Assembly (NCBI RefSeq): GCF_001267535.1
Contig: NZ_JRXE01000007.1
Span: 1 to 44,275, forward strand
Length of the DNA: 44,275 nucleotides
Source: Winslowiella iniecta
Lineage (GTDB): Bacteria; Pseudomonadota; Gammaproteobacteria; Enterobacterales; Enterobacteriaceae
Reading direction: 5' to 3'
The notes under the pieces are model-generated. The model made no database searches and was not told the DNA's origin. It saw nothing but the letters and a program-made list of their open reading frames with translations. Of this stretch, positions 24,755 to 34,222 are shown piece by piece; position 1 is the first letter of the stretch; each line of letters begins with the position of its first letter. The translations under genes were made by a program, and so were the position numbers.

Positions 24755-27700
24755 ATGTTTATTAGTAGAGCTGTAACAGTTGATTATATTGATTCAAATT
24801 GTTTTTCTCAGCGGAAAATATCAAAAGACAAGTGGGCAGTGAAAATTGATGAGCAATTAAAAGCTTCAGGTAACGCGCGTCTTGAGGCACTGGAACTTAT
24901 CGGCCTTGCGGCGGCTTTCCATCCTGATGTGCTACAGGGTAATGCGCTGGTGCTGGCTGATATTTCCGGACAACCGCTGGCAACGTTTGATCCCCAGTTA
25001 TCAGCGCGCTGGGCGGCATTCGCCAGTTTGTCACTGCCGCGACGTGATAATGCGATAGTTATCCGCTGTGGTCAGGAAAACTATTACGTTGAGATTGATG
25101 GCCGTCTGCTTGAGGTCGAAGGCGACAATGCGCTGTTTCGTGCGCTGCAGGCAATTCGGCAGCAATGCGATCCGGAATGCGTCAACCCTAAGGATATTCT
25201 GGCGCTGCGCAGTGGATTGTATCAGCGACTTGAATCAGTCAGTGATCAAATCAGTGTGTTGTGGCAACAACGCCGGGAGCAGGGGATGGGAATACAGTTA
25301 CCCGAGCTAAAAGAGGAGAGATATGTTTTTCAACAACAGTGGCAGGCGCAAAGTGCACAGCTCATCTGGCAGGCTCATCAGTTGCGTGAGCAGCTGAATA
25401 ATCGCGGGACGTTTAATTTTACGCCGCGCCTTAAGCCGAAAGGGGCGCTGATGCTGGCGGCTTCGATGCTGAATGTGGTCAATCCCGATAGCACTGACGA
25501 CATTGCTTGTCGTTACCCTGGCCCGTCAGCGCTGCCGGTGCGTTATCCACATGCTGAAACCGCCCGCCCGAAGGCTGAAAGTGCTGAAAGCGGCACTGAG
25601 CAACTGACGACAACATGGTGGGACGGCATCAATACCATCGGGCAATGGATCGATAAAGCACTGAACAGTGCCTTCAGCCAGCTGATGCCGTGGAACAACG
25701 TGTCAGGAGGAGCGCAGCCATTAAATTTAACCGAAGAAGAGAGCCGTATATTTCATCAGTACGCTTTGCACTCTTTGAACAATTTGCAGCACATTTACCA
25801 TCCGGTATTAAATCCCAGAGACTATTTCGAAAACTATATCACTGAAGGTATTTCTCGTTATGAGCAAGCCAACGGGATAAGCACCGGGTTGCGGTCGAAC
25901 AGCACTATACAGGTGACCTGCTCACCCATCGTTTCACAAAATATGAACTTACAAGGGCCGAAAGCGCCACTGCCAGTGCAACTTAATTACTCGGTTGTGG
26001 ATATTGTTACCGGGCAATATAAGCGTGAAATTAATCAGCAGCGCGATGCTCTCGGCAGAAGCTATCGGGTTGACTCAATGACGCACCAGGCATTAATTGA
26101 AGCGTTAACCGAGGAGAATTTAGAGCGGCGCATGAAGGCCGATCTTGACGCCTGGCGTAATAATCCCGAATTCACCAGTGGATTAAAAAAATTCTATCGG
26201 CAAATGGTCGTTCTACGCTGCCTGTCCTTCCTCGACAGGTATCGCCAGGCGTCGCCATACCGCACGGCATTACTGGCGTTCCTTGACGGGAAGCTAGAGG
26301 CGCGGGAGCTGTTGTTTCACGAAAATCTGTTAAACGGCGTCTTTCTGATCCCGGTTGGGGATGGAGGGCTGCTGATGAGTGTGGATGAGCCGAAGTTCTT
26401 TTACCTGAGAACCCGGGAGCGTCAATACTGGCAGGGAGGGCTCAAGAAAACCGAAAAGATAATGAGTTATCCACGCACAGAGGAATTTAAACGCTGGGTA
26501 CTGAGTAAAATACCGGTTTACTACGCGATGAAATATGCCAATGACCGGCAGGCTTTCGTCATCCGCACGGCAGTACGCAGTCGCCTGCTTTTTTCTGGTC
26601 TGGAAATGGGGAAAGTGCTGTTGCATCCCTTCCGTTCCCGGCCTGGCGGTAACCAGTATGATCTGGCTGACAATCTGTTGGCAGGTCTTATGCAGCGGCT
26701 GGAATCTGATATCGACACCCTGGTGTTGACGCGTCGTGAAGAGTTGAGCCTGCAAGCTCTGAACCTAATGAAACTGATTTTAATGATTTACTCCCCGTTA
26801 CTGATGATCGCCTTACCCGGTACCGGCTCGTTACTGACGCGCATCAGTCATTTTGCTGTCAGCGTGGGTTTAGATGCAGCTTATATCGGCATTATCGCGA
26901 TACAAGCCCATATCGTCGATCGGCCAGATCAGTCTGAGGCATTCGTAGAAGAAGCGATATCGGCGACGATTCTCAGTGGAATCAGTGGGACAATCGGCGG
27001 CACGTCACTCGCCAGGCAGGGAGCAAATCGCATCACAACGTTACTTAAACGCTATCGCCAGGTCAGGCTCTGGTCGCGACAGACGTTAAGTACGGTGAGA
27101 GAGCAGGTTCGCTGCCATAATCTCAGTGAGATCAATAAATTGGGTGTGTTGTCCGATATGCTGCATGAGGAGCCAGTGGCAGCCAGCAAAATCGGTCAGT
27201 CAGAGAAACAAGCCATTGTTAAGCAAACCGGCGACCTCGAAGAAAATCCGCTGCCAGAGCTAAATCGTAACCTGAACCGGCCGCGAACCCATGGCGGAAA
27301 TGCGCTGAATCCTGAGCGTACGGTTAGCGAATCTAAATTGGGCAGGGTGGCGTATAACCAGCGTCAGGCTCGTGCGAGAGTCCAGCTGATGTTTCTGGAG
27401 CAGAATCATCCGGAGTTGCGCGACAGGGTAGAGACCTTTGAAACAGCCAGTTTTAGTTTAACCACTGTCAGGGACGATCCGGCTGACAAGCTGGTGTTAC
27501 TGTCACACGGATTTTTTACCCGCGAGTCACCGCTGTTGCGGATTCCGGCAGATAAGACACTGAGTTTCCTTGGCCCGCACGGCAAAATTCTATTCGAAAC
27601 CGAAGAAGTTGATGGATTACTGCCGACCGAGCGATTACTCAGTGTCGGTAAGCAGACTCCGACTTTTTATGCCAGCCTGGTCAATAAAGAGATTATCGTG

Positions 27701-28231
27701 GAAAAAAGGGATGTTGCCAGGGATGTAGCCACATGGCATCTGGACAGCGCGGGCACGGATAAACCGGGATACAGTATTAATTACAGTATCAGCCACTATG
27801 AAAGAACGCCCCGGGAGGAAATTACCGCGGCTGTGTGGGGCAACCGGATCAACAGTAAAGAAAAAATCGATGTGTTAACGGTGAAGCCCGAAGCAGAGCA
27901 GCTTAAAACACTAAAGGATGTGATAGATCAGATGCGACGGGGAGGAGACTATGCCCGTTATAAACAGATCGTTTTCTCTGCCTGCCGTGAAGAGAAGCAG
28001 CCGCTGACCCTGAAGCGGGTGAATAAACATGGGCTGGGTGATGGTTATCAGATTGAATTTAAGAATAAAGTAAAAAAAAGATCGGCAAAAGTCGCTCAAC
28101 AGGAGCTGCACTTTGATGGCTACACTATTTTTTCACAAATCACTTTGAGGCGGGACAGCAGCGATACGTTTATCCCTGTTGACGAAAAAATTACTGAGGT
28201 ACTGCCGTTTAATCTGCAATACAGCCAGTAA
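24755..28231 (+). CDS. Large toxin-like protein, 1158 residues, caspase-like C-terminal motif
   Basis: No signal peptide is present. The N-terminal half includes NPRDYFENYITEGISRY and later FHENLLNGVFLIPVGDGGLLMS. This resembles the N-terminal region of large dermonecrotic-type toxin proteins known from pseudomonads. A hydrophobic stretch (about 664-725) could insert in membrane, followed by a Gly-rich segment. The last 280 residues form a separate domain with KLVLLSHG (H918) and QIVFSAC-R (C1077). Each motif closes a hydrophobic strand and is arranged like the His/Cys dyad of clan CD (caspase-like) peptidases; it also resembles the putative adhesin Stv domain. A terminator follows. The function, whether secreted toxin or effector, is inferred from architecture only. 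No secretion or immunity genes are adjacent except possibly the divergent small gene. Confidence 0.7.
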   Translation: MFISRAVTVDYIDSNCFSQRKISKDKWAVKIDEQLKASGNARLEALELIGLAAAFHPDVLQGNALVLADISGQPLATFDPQLSARWAAFASLSLPRRDNAIVIRCGQENYYVEIDGRLLEVEGDNALFRALQAIRQQCDPECVNPKDILALRSGLYQRLESVSDQISVLWQQRREQGMGIQLPELKEERYVFQQQWQAQSAQLIWQAHQLREQLNNRGTFNFTPRLKPKGALMLAASMLNVVNPDSTDDIACRYPGPSALPVRYPHAETARPKAESAESGTEQLTTTWWDGINTIGQWIDKALNSAFSQLMPWNNVSGGAQPLNLTEEESRIFHQYALHSLNNLQHIYHPVLNPRDYFENYITEGISRYEQANGISTGLRSNSTIQVTCSPIVSQNMNLQGPKAPLPVQLNYSVVDIVTGQYKREINQQRDALGRSYRVDSMTHQALIEALTEENLERRMKADLDAWRNNPEFTSGLKKFYRQMVVLRCLSFLDRYRQASPYRTALLAFLDGKLEARELLFHENLLNGVFLIPVGDGGLLMSVDEPKFFYLRTRERQYWQGGLKKTEKIMSYPRTEEFKRWVLSKIPVYYAMKYANDRQAFVIRTAVRSRLLFSGLEMGKVLLHPFRSRPGGNQYDLADNLLAGLMQRLESDIDTLVLTRREELSLQALNLMKLILMIYSPLLMIALPGTGSLLTRISHFAVSVGLDAAYIGIIAIQAHIVDRPDQSEAFVEEAISATILSGISGTIGGTSLARQGANRITTLLKRYRQVRLWSRQTLSTVREQVRCHNLSEINKLGVLSDMLHEEPVAASKIGQSEKQAIVKQTGDLEENPLPELNRNLNRPRTHGGNALNPERTVSESKLGRVAYNQRQARARVQLMFLEQNHPELRDRVETFETASFSLTTVRDDPADKLVLLSHGFFTRESPLLRIPADKTLSFLGPHGKILFETEEVDGLLPTERLLSVGKQTPTFYASLVNKEIIVEKRDVARDVATWHLDSAGTDKPGYSINYSISHYERTPREEITAAVWGNRINSKEKIDVLTVKPEAEQLKTLKDVIDQMRRGGDYARYKQIVFSACREEKQPLTLKRVNKHGLGDGYQIEFKNKVKKRSAKVAQQELHFDGYTIFSQITLRRDSSDTFIPVDEKITEVLPFNLQYSQ

Positions 28232-28256
28232 GCGTGGTTGGTGCTGCTGGCAGGGC

Positions 28257-28290
28257 AAAAAAAAAGTCCCCTCAGTTGTCTGAGGGGACT
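28257..28290 (-). terminator. Intrinsic terminator of proP
   Basis: AGTCCCCTCAG (28265-28275), loop TTGT, CTGAGGGGACT (28280-28290), preceded on the plus strand by nine A residues. On the minus strand this gives a strong stem followed by a T-run, right after the proP stop. It may also stop transcription from the toxin-like gene. Confidence 0.9.
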
Positions 28291-28296
28291 GACAGA

Positions 28297-29802
28297 TTAC
28301 TCGTTGATATTGGGATGCTGGTTAATCAGATGCTTACGCTTCTGTTCCAGTTGTTCAATCTCATCGTTGATATCTTCGATTTTCTGTTCGATGTTATCGT
28401 GATGTTCTTGCAGAATTTCTTTCGCTTCTGCCAGGTCAGAGGCTGCCGGAGTGGCGCCGCGCAGGGGCTTATTAGCCGTTTCTTTCATCATGATACCGGT
28501 AATCAGGCCGATAACTGCCACCACCATCAGATAGTAAGCCGGCATATACAGATCGCCTGAGCTTTCGACTAACCAGGCGACCAGCGTTGGCGTCAGACCG
28601 GCAATCAATACCGAGATGTTAAAGGCACTGGCCAGCGCACTGTAGCGAATATGCGTCGGGAACATGGCTGGCAGAGTGGAGGCCATCACACCGGTAAACG
28701 AGTTAAGAATCACCGCCAGAATTAACAGGCCGGCGAAGATCAGACCGAGGACGTCACTGTTAATCATCATAAAGCACGGAATCGCGAACACCATCAGCGC
28801 GATACTGCCGATAATCACAAACGGACGACGACCAAAACGGTCACTCAGCAGGCCCATCACCGGCTGCACAAACAACATACCGATCATAATGGCGATAATA
28901 ATTAAGACGCCATGATCTTCCGAGTAGTGCAGGTTGTGTGACAGGTAGCTTGGCATGTAAGTCAACAGCATGTAATAGGTCACGTTGGTGGCAATCACCA
29001 GACCGATACAGGCGAGTAAACTTCTCCAGTGCTTCGTGGCGATCTCTTTAAACGAGACTTTTGGACCTTCGCGCAGGCCATCACGATCGCCCTGTTCCAG
29101 TTTTTCAACGTGCTGCTGGAATGCCGGGGTCTCTTCCAGTGCATGGCGCAGGTAGAGGCCGATGATACCCAGCGGCAGTGCGAGGAAGAACGGAATACGC
29201 CAGCCCCAGTCGAGGAACTTCTCTTCGCCAATGATCGCGGAAATCAGCACGACCACGCCAGCACCGAGGACGAAACCGGCAATTGAACCGAAGTCCAGCC
29301 AGCTGCCCATAAAGCCACGCTTACGGTCAGGAGAGTATTCCGCAACAAAGATTGACGCACCGGTGTACTCGCCACCGACCGAAAAGCCCTGTGCCATTTT
29401 CGCCAGCAGCAACAGTACCGGTGCCCAGATGCCGATACTGGCATAGGAGGGTATCAGGCCGATGGCAAAGGTACTGACCGACATGATAATGATGGTAATG
29501 GAGAGAATCTTCTGACGACCGTATTTATCACCGAGTGCGCCGAAGAACAGTCCGCCCAGAGGGCGAATTAAGAAGGGTACTGAAAAGGTTGCCAGCGCAG
29601 CAATCATCTGTACGCCAGGATCGGCACCAGGGAAGAAGACCTTACCGAGTGCATAGGCAACGAAGCCGTAAACCCCGAAATCGAACCACTCCATGGCGTT
29701 ACCGAGTGACGCCGCGGTGATTGCCTTACGTAATCTTGCATCATCGATGATGGTTACATCATCCAGTGCAATTGGCTTTACACGCTTCCTACGTAGCTTC
29801 AT
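28297..29802 (-). CDS. proP: Osmosensory proline/glycine betaine:H+ symporter ProP
   Basis: The 501-residue protein follows E. coli ProP nearly throughout. DDVTIIDDARLRKAITAASLGNAMEWFDFGVYGF leads into helix 1, and the MFS motif GALGDKYGRQKIL and GASIFVAEYSPDRKRGFMGSW are present. The C-terminal coiled coil (HHDNIEQKIEDINDEIEQLEQKRKHL) tunes osmotic activation. It imports proline, glycine betaine and ectoine under high osmolality. The start MKLRRKRVKPI at 29802 has AGGG eight bases upstream and matches the E. coli N-terminus; an ATG 24 bases earlier is less likely. With betT it gives this window a second osmoprotectant uptake route. Confidence 0.95.
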   Translation of the reverse strand: MKLRRKRVKPIALDDVTIIDDARLRKAITAASLGNAMEWFDFGVYGFVAYALGKVFFPGADPGVQMIAALATFSVPFLIRPLGGLFFGALGDKYGRQKILSITIIIMSVSTFAIGLIPSYASIGIWAPVLLLLAKMAQGFSVGGEYTGASIFVAEYSPDRKRGFMGSWLDFGSIAGFVLGAGVVVLISAIIGEEKFLDWGWRIPFFLALPLGIIGLYLRHALEETPAFQQHVEKLEQGDRDGLREGPKVSFKEIATKHWRSLLACIGLVIATNVTYYMLLTYMPSYLSHNLHYSEDHGVLIIIAIMIGMLFVQPVMGLLSDRFGRRPFVIIGSIALMVFAIPCFMMINSDVLGLIFAGLLILAVILNSFTGVMASTLPAMFPTHIRYSALASAFNISVLIAGLTPTLVAWLVESSGDLYMPAYYLMVVAVIGLITGIMMKETANKPLRGATPAASDLAEAKEILQEHHDNIEQKIEDINDEIEQLEQKRKHLINQHPNINE

Positions 29803-30340
29803 ATAAAATGCCCTGTATTTACCCAAAAATTGAAAATTCTCACTGGCCGGTATGCACTGTGTGAACAGGCCGTCCAGGGCCAGGATAAATTTTTATAATG
29901 GCCATTTGGTAGCCATGTCAAAGAAGTACCGGGAAAAACTATTTCCTGAGGAAATCGGTACCCTCCGATATTACAGTATATCGCCTGAATAGCCCGATAT
30001 GTAATTTTCGGTCAGTTTATCTGTTGCTGTTATGAGCAATTTGTCAGTTATTCTCGCGCTTAATAGCGCAATCATGCGCTTTGCCAGCAGATGCTCAGGC
30101 CAAAAAAAATTCTGCGGCAGATTAACCGTTTGTTGCTTTTTTAGTCAGAGCCAGCTGTTTTGCTGTGGAGCGGTGTGAATTTTCCACACTCTGCAGCGCT
30201 GCGCGGGACGAAAAAAGGGCCGCTCAGTTTGCTGATATAGGGGGAATGATTAGAGTGGTAAATGTGTTTATGCAAGCTGGTGGCTTGATCGATGTTTTGC
30301 TATCAGTGATACTCATCCCCTCGCTGCTGTGGAGAGAGGG
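29803..30340. promoter_or_regulatory. 538-bp regulatory gap upstream of proP
   Basis: No gene is visible. On the minus strand a candidate proP promoter has -35 TTACAT (complement of 29999-30004) and -10 TATACT (complement of 29975-29980), 18 bp apart. The CGATATACT context would also suit sigma-S. Between it and the gene is a nested inverted repeat: GTACCG (29926) with CGGTAC (29956) around ATTTCC-TGA-GGAAAT (29941-29955). An incomplete CRP-like site, TGTGA-N6-CACAC, lies at 30174-30189. The long AT-rich leader is consistent with the complex control known for proP. Confidence 0.35.
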
Positions 30341-30706
30341 ATGAGTCGAAGTAACAGAAGAAACGATGGTAACGACTGGCTTAATATGTTGGATAGTACA
30401 GAAGCAAATCTTAAGTATTATTGTGCTCCTGACTGTTCTTCACATTCTCGTCGAATTATTGGGCGTATTCACGCGTTGCGCAAAGCTCTGTTTCTGAAAC
30501 CTCACGCCGCAATCCCCTCGGCAGTACATCCGCAACATCATGATGTTGTCGACCAGATGCTACCCACGCTGGAACGAATTAATCGACGCATGGCGGCGCA
30601 ACGCCATGCGTCAGCGGCGGCAACCCTGACAAAAGAGGTACAGTATCCGCAGGCGGATGAGACGGTGAATGTGGCGCTCAGAGCGGCGCAGAAGCGTCGT
30701 CGCTAA
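30341..30706 (+). CDS. Small basic hypothetical protein, 121 residues
   Basis: I do not recognise it. ATG 30341 has a GGAG-AGAGGG run directly upstream; GTG 30329 is an alternative. The protein is rich in Arg, His and Ala, with CAPDCSSHSRRIIGRIHALRKAL near residue 30-52 and an AQKRRR tail. There are no membrane segments. The 3' end overlaps the end of the converging phosphodiesterase gene by 29 bases. Codon use looks like that of the surrounding core genes. It is plausible as a real gene because of the ribosome site, but the sequence alone cannot exclude a chance frame. Confidence 0.45.
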   Translation: MSRSNRRNDGNDWLNMLDSTEANLKYYCAPDCSSHSRRIIGRIHALRKALFLKPHAAIPSAVHPQHHDVVDQMLPTLERINRRMAAQRHASAAATLTKEVQYPQADETVNVALRAAQKRRR

Positions 30707-32270
30707 GGCCGGAAACTAACGGTAATCTGCCTTCATTGGTCAGCCAGTGGGCCAACGCCTCGCTGCTCATCGGTCTGGCATACAGATAGCCCTGAATAAA
30801 CATCACGCCATGATTCTTCAGGTACTCCAGCTGCATCGGTGTTTCCACCCCTTCACCCAACACCTGTAATGCCAGCTTATGGCTAAGATTAATAATGGCA
30901 TCCAGCACCGGCGTCTCGCCGTCAACCGACTCAATGGCGTTAATAAAACCGCGATCGATTTTCAGGTAATCCAGTTCAAAAGTTTGCAGATAGGAGAGCG
31001 AGCAGTTGCCGGTGCCAAAATCATCAATGGCAATTTCAATCCCTTCACGGCGCAGCAAGGACAGCTTTTCAGCCACCTCCTGGCCTTCGCTGATCAGACT
31101 ACGTTCGGTCAGTTCAAGAATGATAACCAGCGATTTCTCCGCCACTGTCGTCGCAAACTGACGAATATCGCTGACAAAACAAGGATGCTGTAAATGCTCG
31201 GCAGCGACGTTAATCGCCAGATGAAAACCCGGTGGCACGTCCCATTGCTTCACATCTGCTGCGATCAGTTCCAGCAGGTGCTGGGTCAGCGGAATAATCA
31301 TGCTTTCGGCTTCGGCGGCAGCAATAAACACATCCGGACGCACCCATTCACCGTCACGTCTTTGCCAGCGCAGCAGCGCCTCAGCGCCAGCACAGGAAAC
31401 GGAAGAGATGTCATAAACTGGCTGATAATTTACCGAAAACTCATTATTGGCGATCCCGCGGCGGAGCTCATCATGGTACGAAAGCCTGCGCTTCAGCCAG
31501 TTACTGACCAGCGCCATAAATAACAGTGACAGAATCGCCGCCATCGGCAGGAAAGTCAGGAAGACCTGGCGCCAGGCTTTAAGCGCTTCCGAGGGCGGGG
31601 AAATGATGCTAATGGTAACCGGATAGCGAGCTGAGGTGGTGCGGTACACCAGGCTGTTGAACAATAAGTGGTTTTCCGCGGCAATATGGCCGGTTTCAAT
31701 ACGGTAGCCGTGGTTAAACTGAATCGAAACCTGATAAGCGCGAGGCATGCCCAGCGCATGCATAAAGTCGAGTAAATACTGGCCATCAACCAGCGCAAAA
31801 GCGCCATATCCCATTGGTTGCTGGCGGAAAAAAAGCACTGCCGGGCGCTGCGGTGCGCCAGCCGTGCCGGCGACCGACTGGATCCAGCGATCGGGGATCG
31901 GCGTCGGTAACGGCATGCGGATCATGCCTTCAATGGTCCCCGGATGCTGACCGTAAGCCGAAGAGCAGAGAACATCGTTATTTTTCGTTAAACCGACCGA
32001 GCGAAAATAGGCGGTAACCGAGCCAATACGCTGGATATCTTTACCAATGTAGCCACAGGCGCGGGGATCGTATTTTTCCAGTTGTCGTACCATATCCCAG
32101 GCATGGTCGCTGAGATTTTCCGCATGATTTAGCACCACTTCAGCAGTGGTCTCCAGCTGACGCTGTTCGGTTCTCTGTGCGGCAATAAAGGTAAAAAGGA
32201 TCCCCAAAATCAGCGGTAACAGACCCGCAGCAAGCAGTACGAGCCAGCTGCGTTCGCGTTTCTTTCGCAT
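30678..32270 (-). CDS. Membrane c-di-GMP phosphodiesterase with CSS and EAL domains
   Basis: The architecture is that of the enterobacterial CSS-EAL family (PdeB/C/D/G/N). It has a membrane helix near the N-terminus, a periplasmic CSS-motif domain with the paired cysteines (RACG, and C-S-S in VLCSSAYG), a second membrane helix, and a cytoplasmic EAL domain. The EAL active-site set is complete: EALLRW, AINVA, ELTER, DDFGTG, LKIDR and GEGVET. It should therefore hydrolyse c-di-GMP to pGpG and lower c-di-GMP, favouring motility over biofilm. In characterised relatives the CSS disulfide, set by periplasmic redox state, restrains activity. Start ATG 32270 (MRKKRERSW) is preferred; a GTG 12 bases upstream is possible. 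Which E. coli paralogue it matches is not clear. Confidence 0.9.
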   Translation of the reverse strand: MRKKRERSWLVLLAAGLLPLILGILFTFIAAQRTEQRQLETTAEVVLNHAENLSDHAWDMVRQLEKYDPRACGYIGKDIQRIGSVTAYFRSVGLTKNNDVLCSSAYGQHPGTIEGMIRMPLPTPIPDRWIQSVAGTAGAPQRPAVLFFRQQPMGYGAFALVDGQYLLDFMHALGMPRAYQVSIQFNHGYRIETGHIAAENHLLFNSLVYRTTSARYPVTISIISPPSEALKAWRQVFLTFLPMAAILSLLFMALVSNWLKRRLSYHDELRRGIANNEFSVNYQPVYDISSVSCAGAEALLRWQRRDGEWVRPDVFIAAAEAESMIIPLTQHLLELIAADVKQWDVPPGFHLAINVAAEHLQHPCFVSDIRQFATTVAEKSLVIILELTERSLISEGQEVAEKLSLLRREGIEIAIDDFGTGNCSLSYLQTFELDYLKIDRGFINAIESVDGETPVLDAIINLSHKLALQVLGEGVETPMQLEYLKNHGVMFIQGYLYARPMSSEALAHWLTNEGRLPLVSGLSDDASAPL

Positions 32271-32568
32271 GGATGGCACCACTTATTTCCCCTTATTCAC
32301 TCATCAGATGCAGCGAAAGTACGGCTAATAAAAACGGAAGTCTTGACTGGAGAATAGCACGACCGAAGTTGCTGCTGATTATACAGAAGTGCCGATAACG
32401 GAAACGAAAAGATATTGGGTAAAGGCAATAAAACTTAGCAACATCGCGCTTGGCACGACGGCGTGGCAGGCGGTGATACCAGCCGGGCATCGGGGAGAGA
32501 AAAGCGTTGTAACCTGGAGAACCCAGCTTGTTCCAGCCCGCAAACAGTGTAAAAAATCGCTTGATTGG

Positions 32569-32583
32569 GGAATGATCATTTCC
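32569..32583. promoter_or_regulatory. Palindrome at the start of the TetR gene
   Basis: AATGATCATT is a perfect 10-bp palindrome at 32571-32580, flanked by GG and TCC to extend the symmetry with one extra base. It lies 13-27 bases before ATG 32596. Probably a self-operator of the TetR protein. It overlaps a possible earlier in-frame ATG (32572), which argues against that start. Confidence 0.45.
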
Positions 32584-32595
32584 TATATTCAGGCG

Positions 32596-33216
32596 ATGAA
32601 ATCTTCCTCCGCTTCTTCATTATCAAAACGCAGCCCAGGCCGCCCGCGCGAGTTTAATCTCGACGAGGCGCTTGATCGCGCCATTGGCCTGTTCAGTGAG
32701 CAGGGTTACTACGGCACTTCTGTCAGCGATCTCTCTGCGGTGATGAATGTGACCGTCGGCAGTCTGTATAAAGCCTTTCCGGATAAACATGCGATTTTTA
32801 TTGCCGCGTTCGATCGTTATCTGGCGGTACGTGGGGGGCATCTGGCTGAGCGACTGTCGAAGTTGTCATCCGGCAGACAGCAGATCGAAGGCATTCTGCG
32901 CCACTATGCTGAATACAGTTTTGGTGCGCGCGGCGCGCGTGGCTGCCTGGTTGTTGCCAGTGCGGTTGAGTTGTCCACTCTTCATCCCGATATCGCCCGG
33001 CGCATCGCGCAATTAATGGCGCATTATCGCCAGCGCTTCCAACAGTGCATTGCACAAGGGAAGCAGGATGGTTCGGTTCCCTCTCACATTGATGCTGAAG
33101 CCATCGCTGCATTGCTGCTGTGTATCACCCAGGGTATGCGGGTGTTGGGGAAAACCGGCGTCACCGAAGACGATATGCAACTTATGGTCGCAACGGCTCT
33201 GACGCTGGTCAGCTGA
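32596..33216 (+). CDS. TetR/AcrR-family regulator
   Basis: The 206-residue protein has SPGRPREFNLDEALDRAIGLFSEQGYYGTSVSDLSAVMNVTVGSLYKAFPDKHAIF, a standard TetR DNA-binding domain (about 9-65). The C-terminal domain begins GILRHYAEYSFGARGARGCLVVASAVEL, which is typical of the YjdC/NemR-like subgroup. ATG 32596 begins at the natural family N-terminus, with AGG five bases upstream. Longer in-frame extensions upstream run through the promoter. The hydrolase gene starts 55 bases after its stop, so it probably controls that gene. Inducer unknown. Confidence 0.85.
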   Translation: MKSSSASSLSKRSPGRPREFNLDEALDRAIGLFSEQGYYGTSVSDLSAVMNVTVGSLYKAFPDKHAIFIAAFDRYLAVRGGHLAERLSKLSSGRQQIEGILRHYAEYSFGARGARGCLVVASAVELSTLHPDIARRIAQLMAHYRQRFQQCIAQGKQDGSVPSHIDAEAIAALLLCITQGMRVLGKTGVTEDDMQLMVATALTLVS

Positions 33217-33224
33217 TTTTTTTG

Positions 33225-33234
33225 CCTAATTAGG
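33225..33234. promoter_or_regulatory. Short palindrome between tetR-type gene and hydrolase
   Basis: CCTAATTAGG, a perfect 10-bp palindrome in the 55-bp gap, followed by AT-rich repeats AATAATAATTC / CTAATTATTC. It could be an operator for the hydrolase gene. It is not the same as the palindrome at 32571. Confidence 0.35.
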
Positions 33235-33271
33235 AAATAATAATTCTCTAATTATTCACAGGAGTTTATCA

Positions 33272-34204
33272 ATGATTCAGTCAGCGCAATCTTATGATCC
33301 AGCCATTAAACCTTTTAACCCCGCGGTGTTTGCGGAGCAGTTTCATCATGGTTCCGTTGCCGTAAATGGCACTCGCTTACACTATGTTGAAGGCGGCGCT
33401 GGCGAACCGGTGTTACTGCTGCCTGGCTGGCCGCAGAGTTGGTACACCTGGCGTTATGTCATGCCGCAACTGGTCAGCGCCGGTCGGCGGGTGATTGCGG
33501 TGGATCCACGCGGCATGGGGGATTCAGCCCATCCTGCCGAAGGCTATGATATGACCAGCGTGGCGAAAGATATCCATCAGCTGATTGCTGAATTAAACCT
33601 CGGCGCTGTCGATGTGGCAGGCCATGATATTGGCAGCTGGATTGGCTATGCGCTGGCGAGTGACTGGCCACAAGATGTAAAACGGCTGGCTCTGTTTGAC
33701 GCGGCATTGCCGGGTATCACTCCGCCGGCTCCGGCAGGGATTCCCTCGGCGGAAGCCAATGTGAAGTCCTGGCACTTTGCCTTTAACCGGCTCGACGATC
33801 TGCCTGAAATTCTGATTAACGGGCGTGAACGGCCATTTCTTAATTGGCTATTTGCGGCGAAAGCCACCAATTTCTGGGCGATTGATGGTGCCGACCTGGA
33901 AGAGTATGTCCGGGTCAATCAGCTGCCCGGAGCCTTGCGCGCCGCGCTGAGCTACTACCGCCACGCGTTTAGCCCGCAAGGCGTGGCAACCGCTCAGCAA
34001 CGCGCAACAGGTAAATTAACGCAGCCGGTGCTGGCATGCGGTGCGGAATATGGCGTTGGCGATGTGCTGATTAACACACTGCGCAGCGTGGCCGATACAG
34101 TGCAGGGCAACGTGTTCGCCGGTGTGGGGCATTATATTCCGGAAGAAGCGCCGAGTGCCTTAGTCGAATGCTTGCTGGCGTTTTATCGCAGTACAGAGAG
34201 ATAG
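33272..34204 (+). CDS. Alpha/beta hydrolase, epoxide hydrolase-like
   Basis: The 310-residue protein has the alpha/beta hydrolase core. The oxyanion-hole motif is LPGWPQSW (about 50-57). The nucleophile elbow GHDIGSW uses Asp119 rather than Ser, as in epoxide hydrolases and haloalkane dehalogenases. The catalytic His287 is in GVGHYIPEEAP. A cap region lies in about residues 140-230. AGGAG precedes the ATG. It adjoins a TetR gene that likely regulates it, a common arrangement for xenobiotic-responsive enzymes. The Asp nucleophile supports an epoxide or haloalkane substrate class; the actual substrate is unknown. Confidence 0.85.
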   Translation: MIQSAQSYDPAIKPFNPAVFAEQFHHGSVAVNGTRLHYVEGGAGEPVLLLPGWPQSWYTWRYVMPQLVSAGRRVIAVDPRGMGDSAHPAEGYDMTSVAKDIHQLIAELNLGAVDVAGHDIGSWIGYALASDWPQDVKRLALFDAALPGITPPAPAGIPSAEANVKSWHFAFNRLDDLPEILINGRERPFLNWLFAAKATNFWAIDGADLEEYVRVNQLPGALRAALSYYRHAFSPQGVATAQQRATGKLTQPVLACGAEYGVGDVLINTLRSVADTVQGNVFAGVGHYIPEEAPSALVECLLAFYRSTER

Positions 34205-34222
34205 TCGCCACCATCCGCTGCG

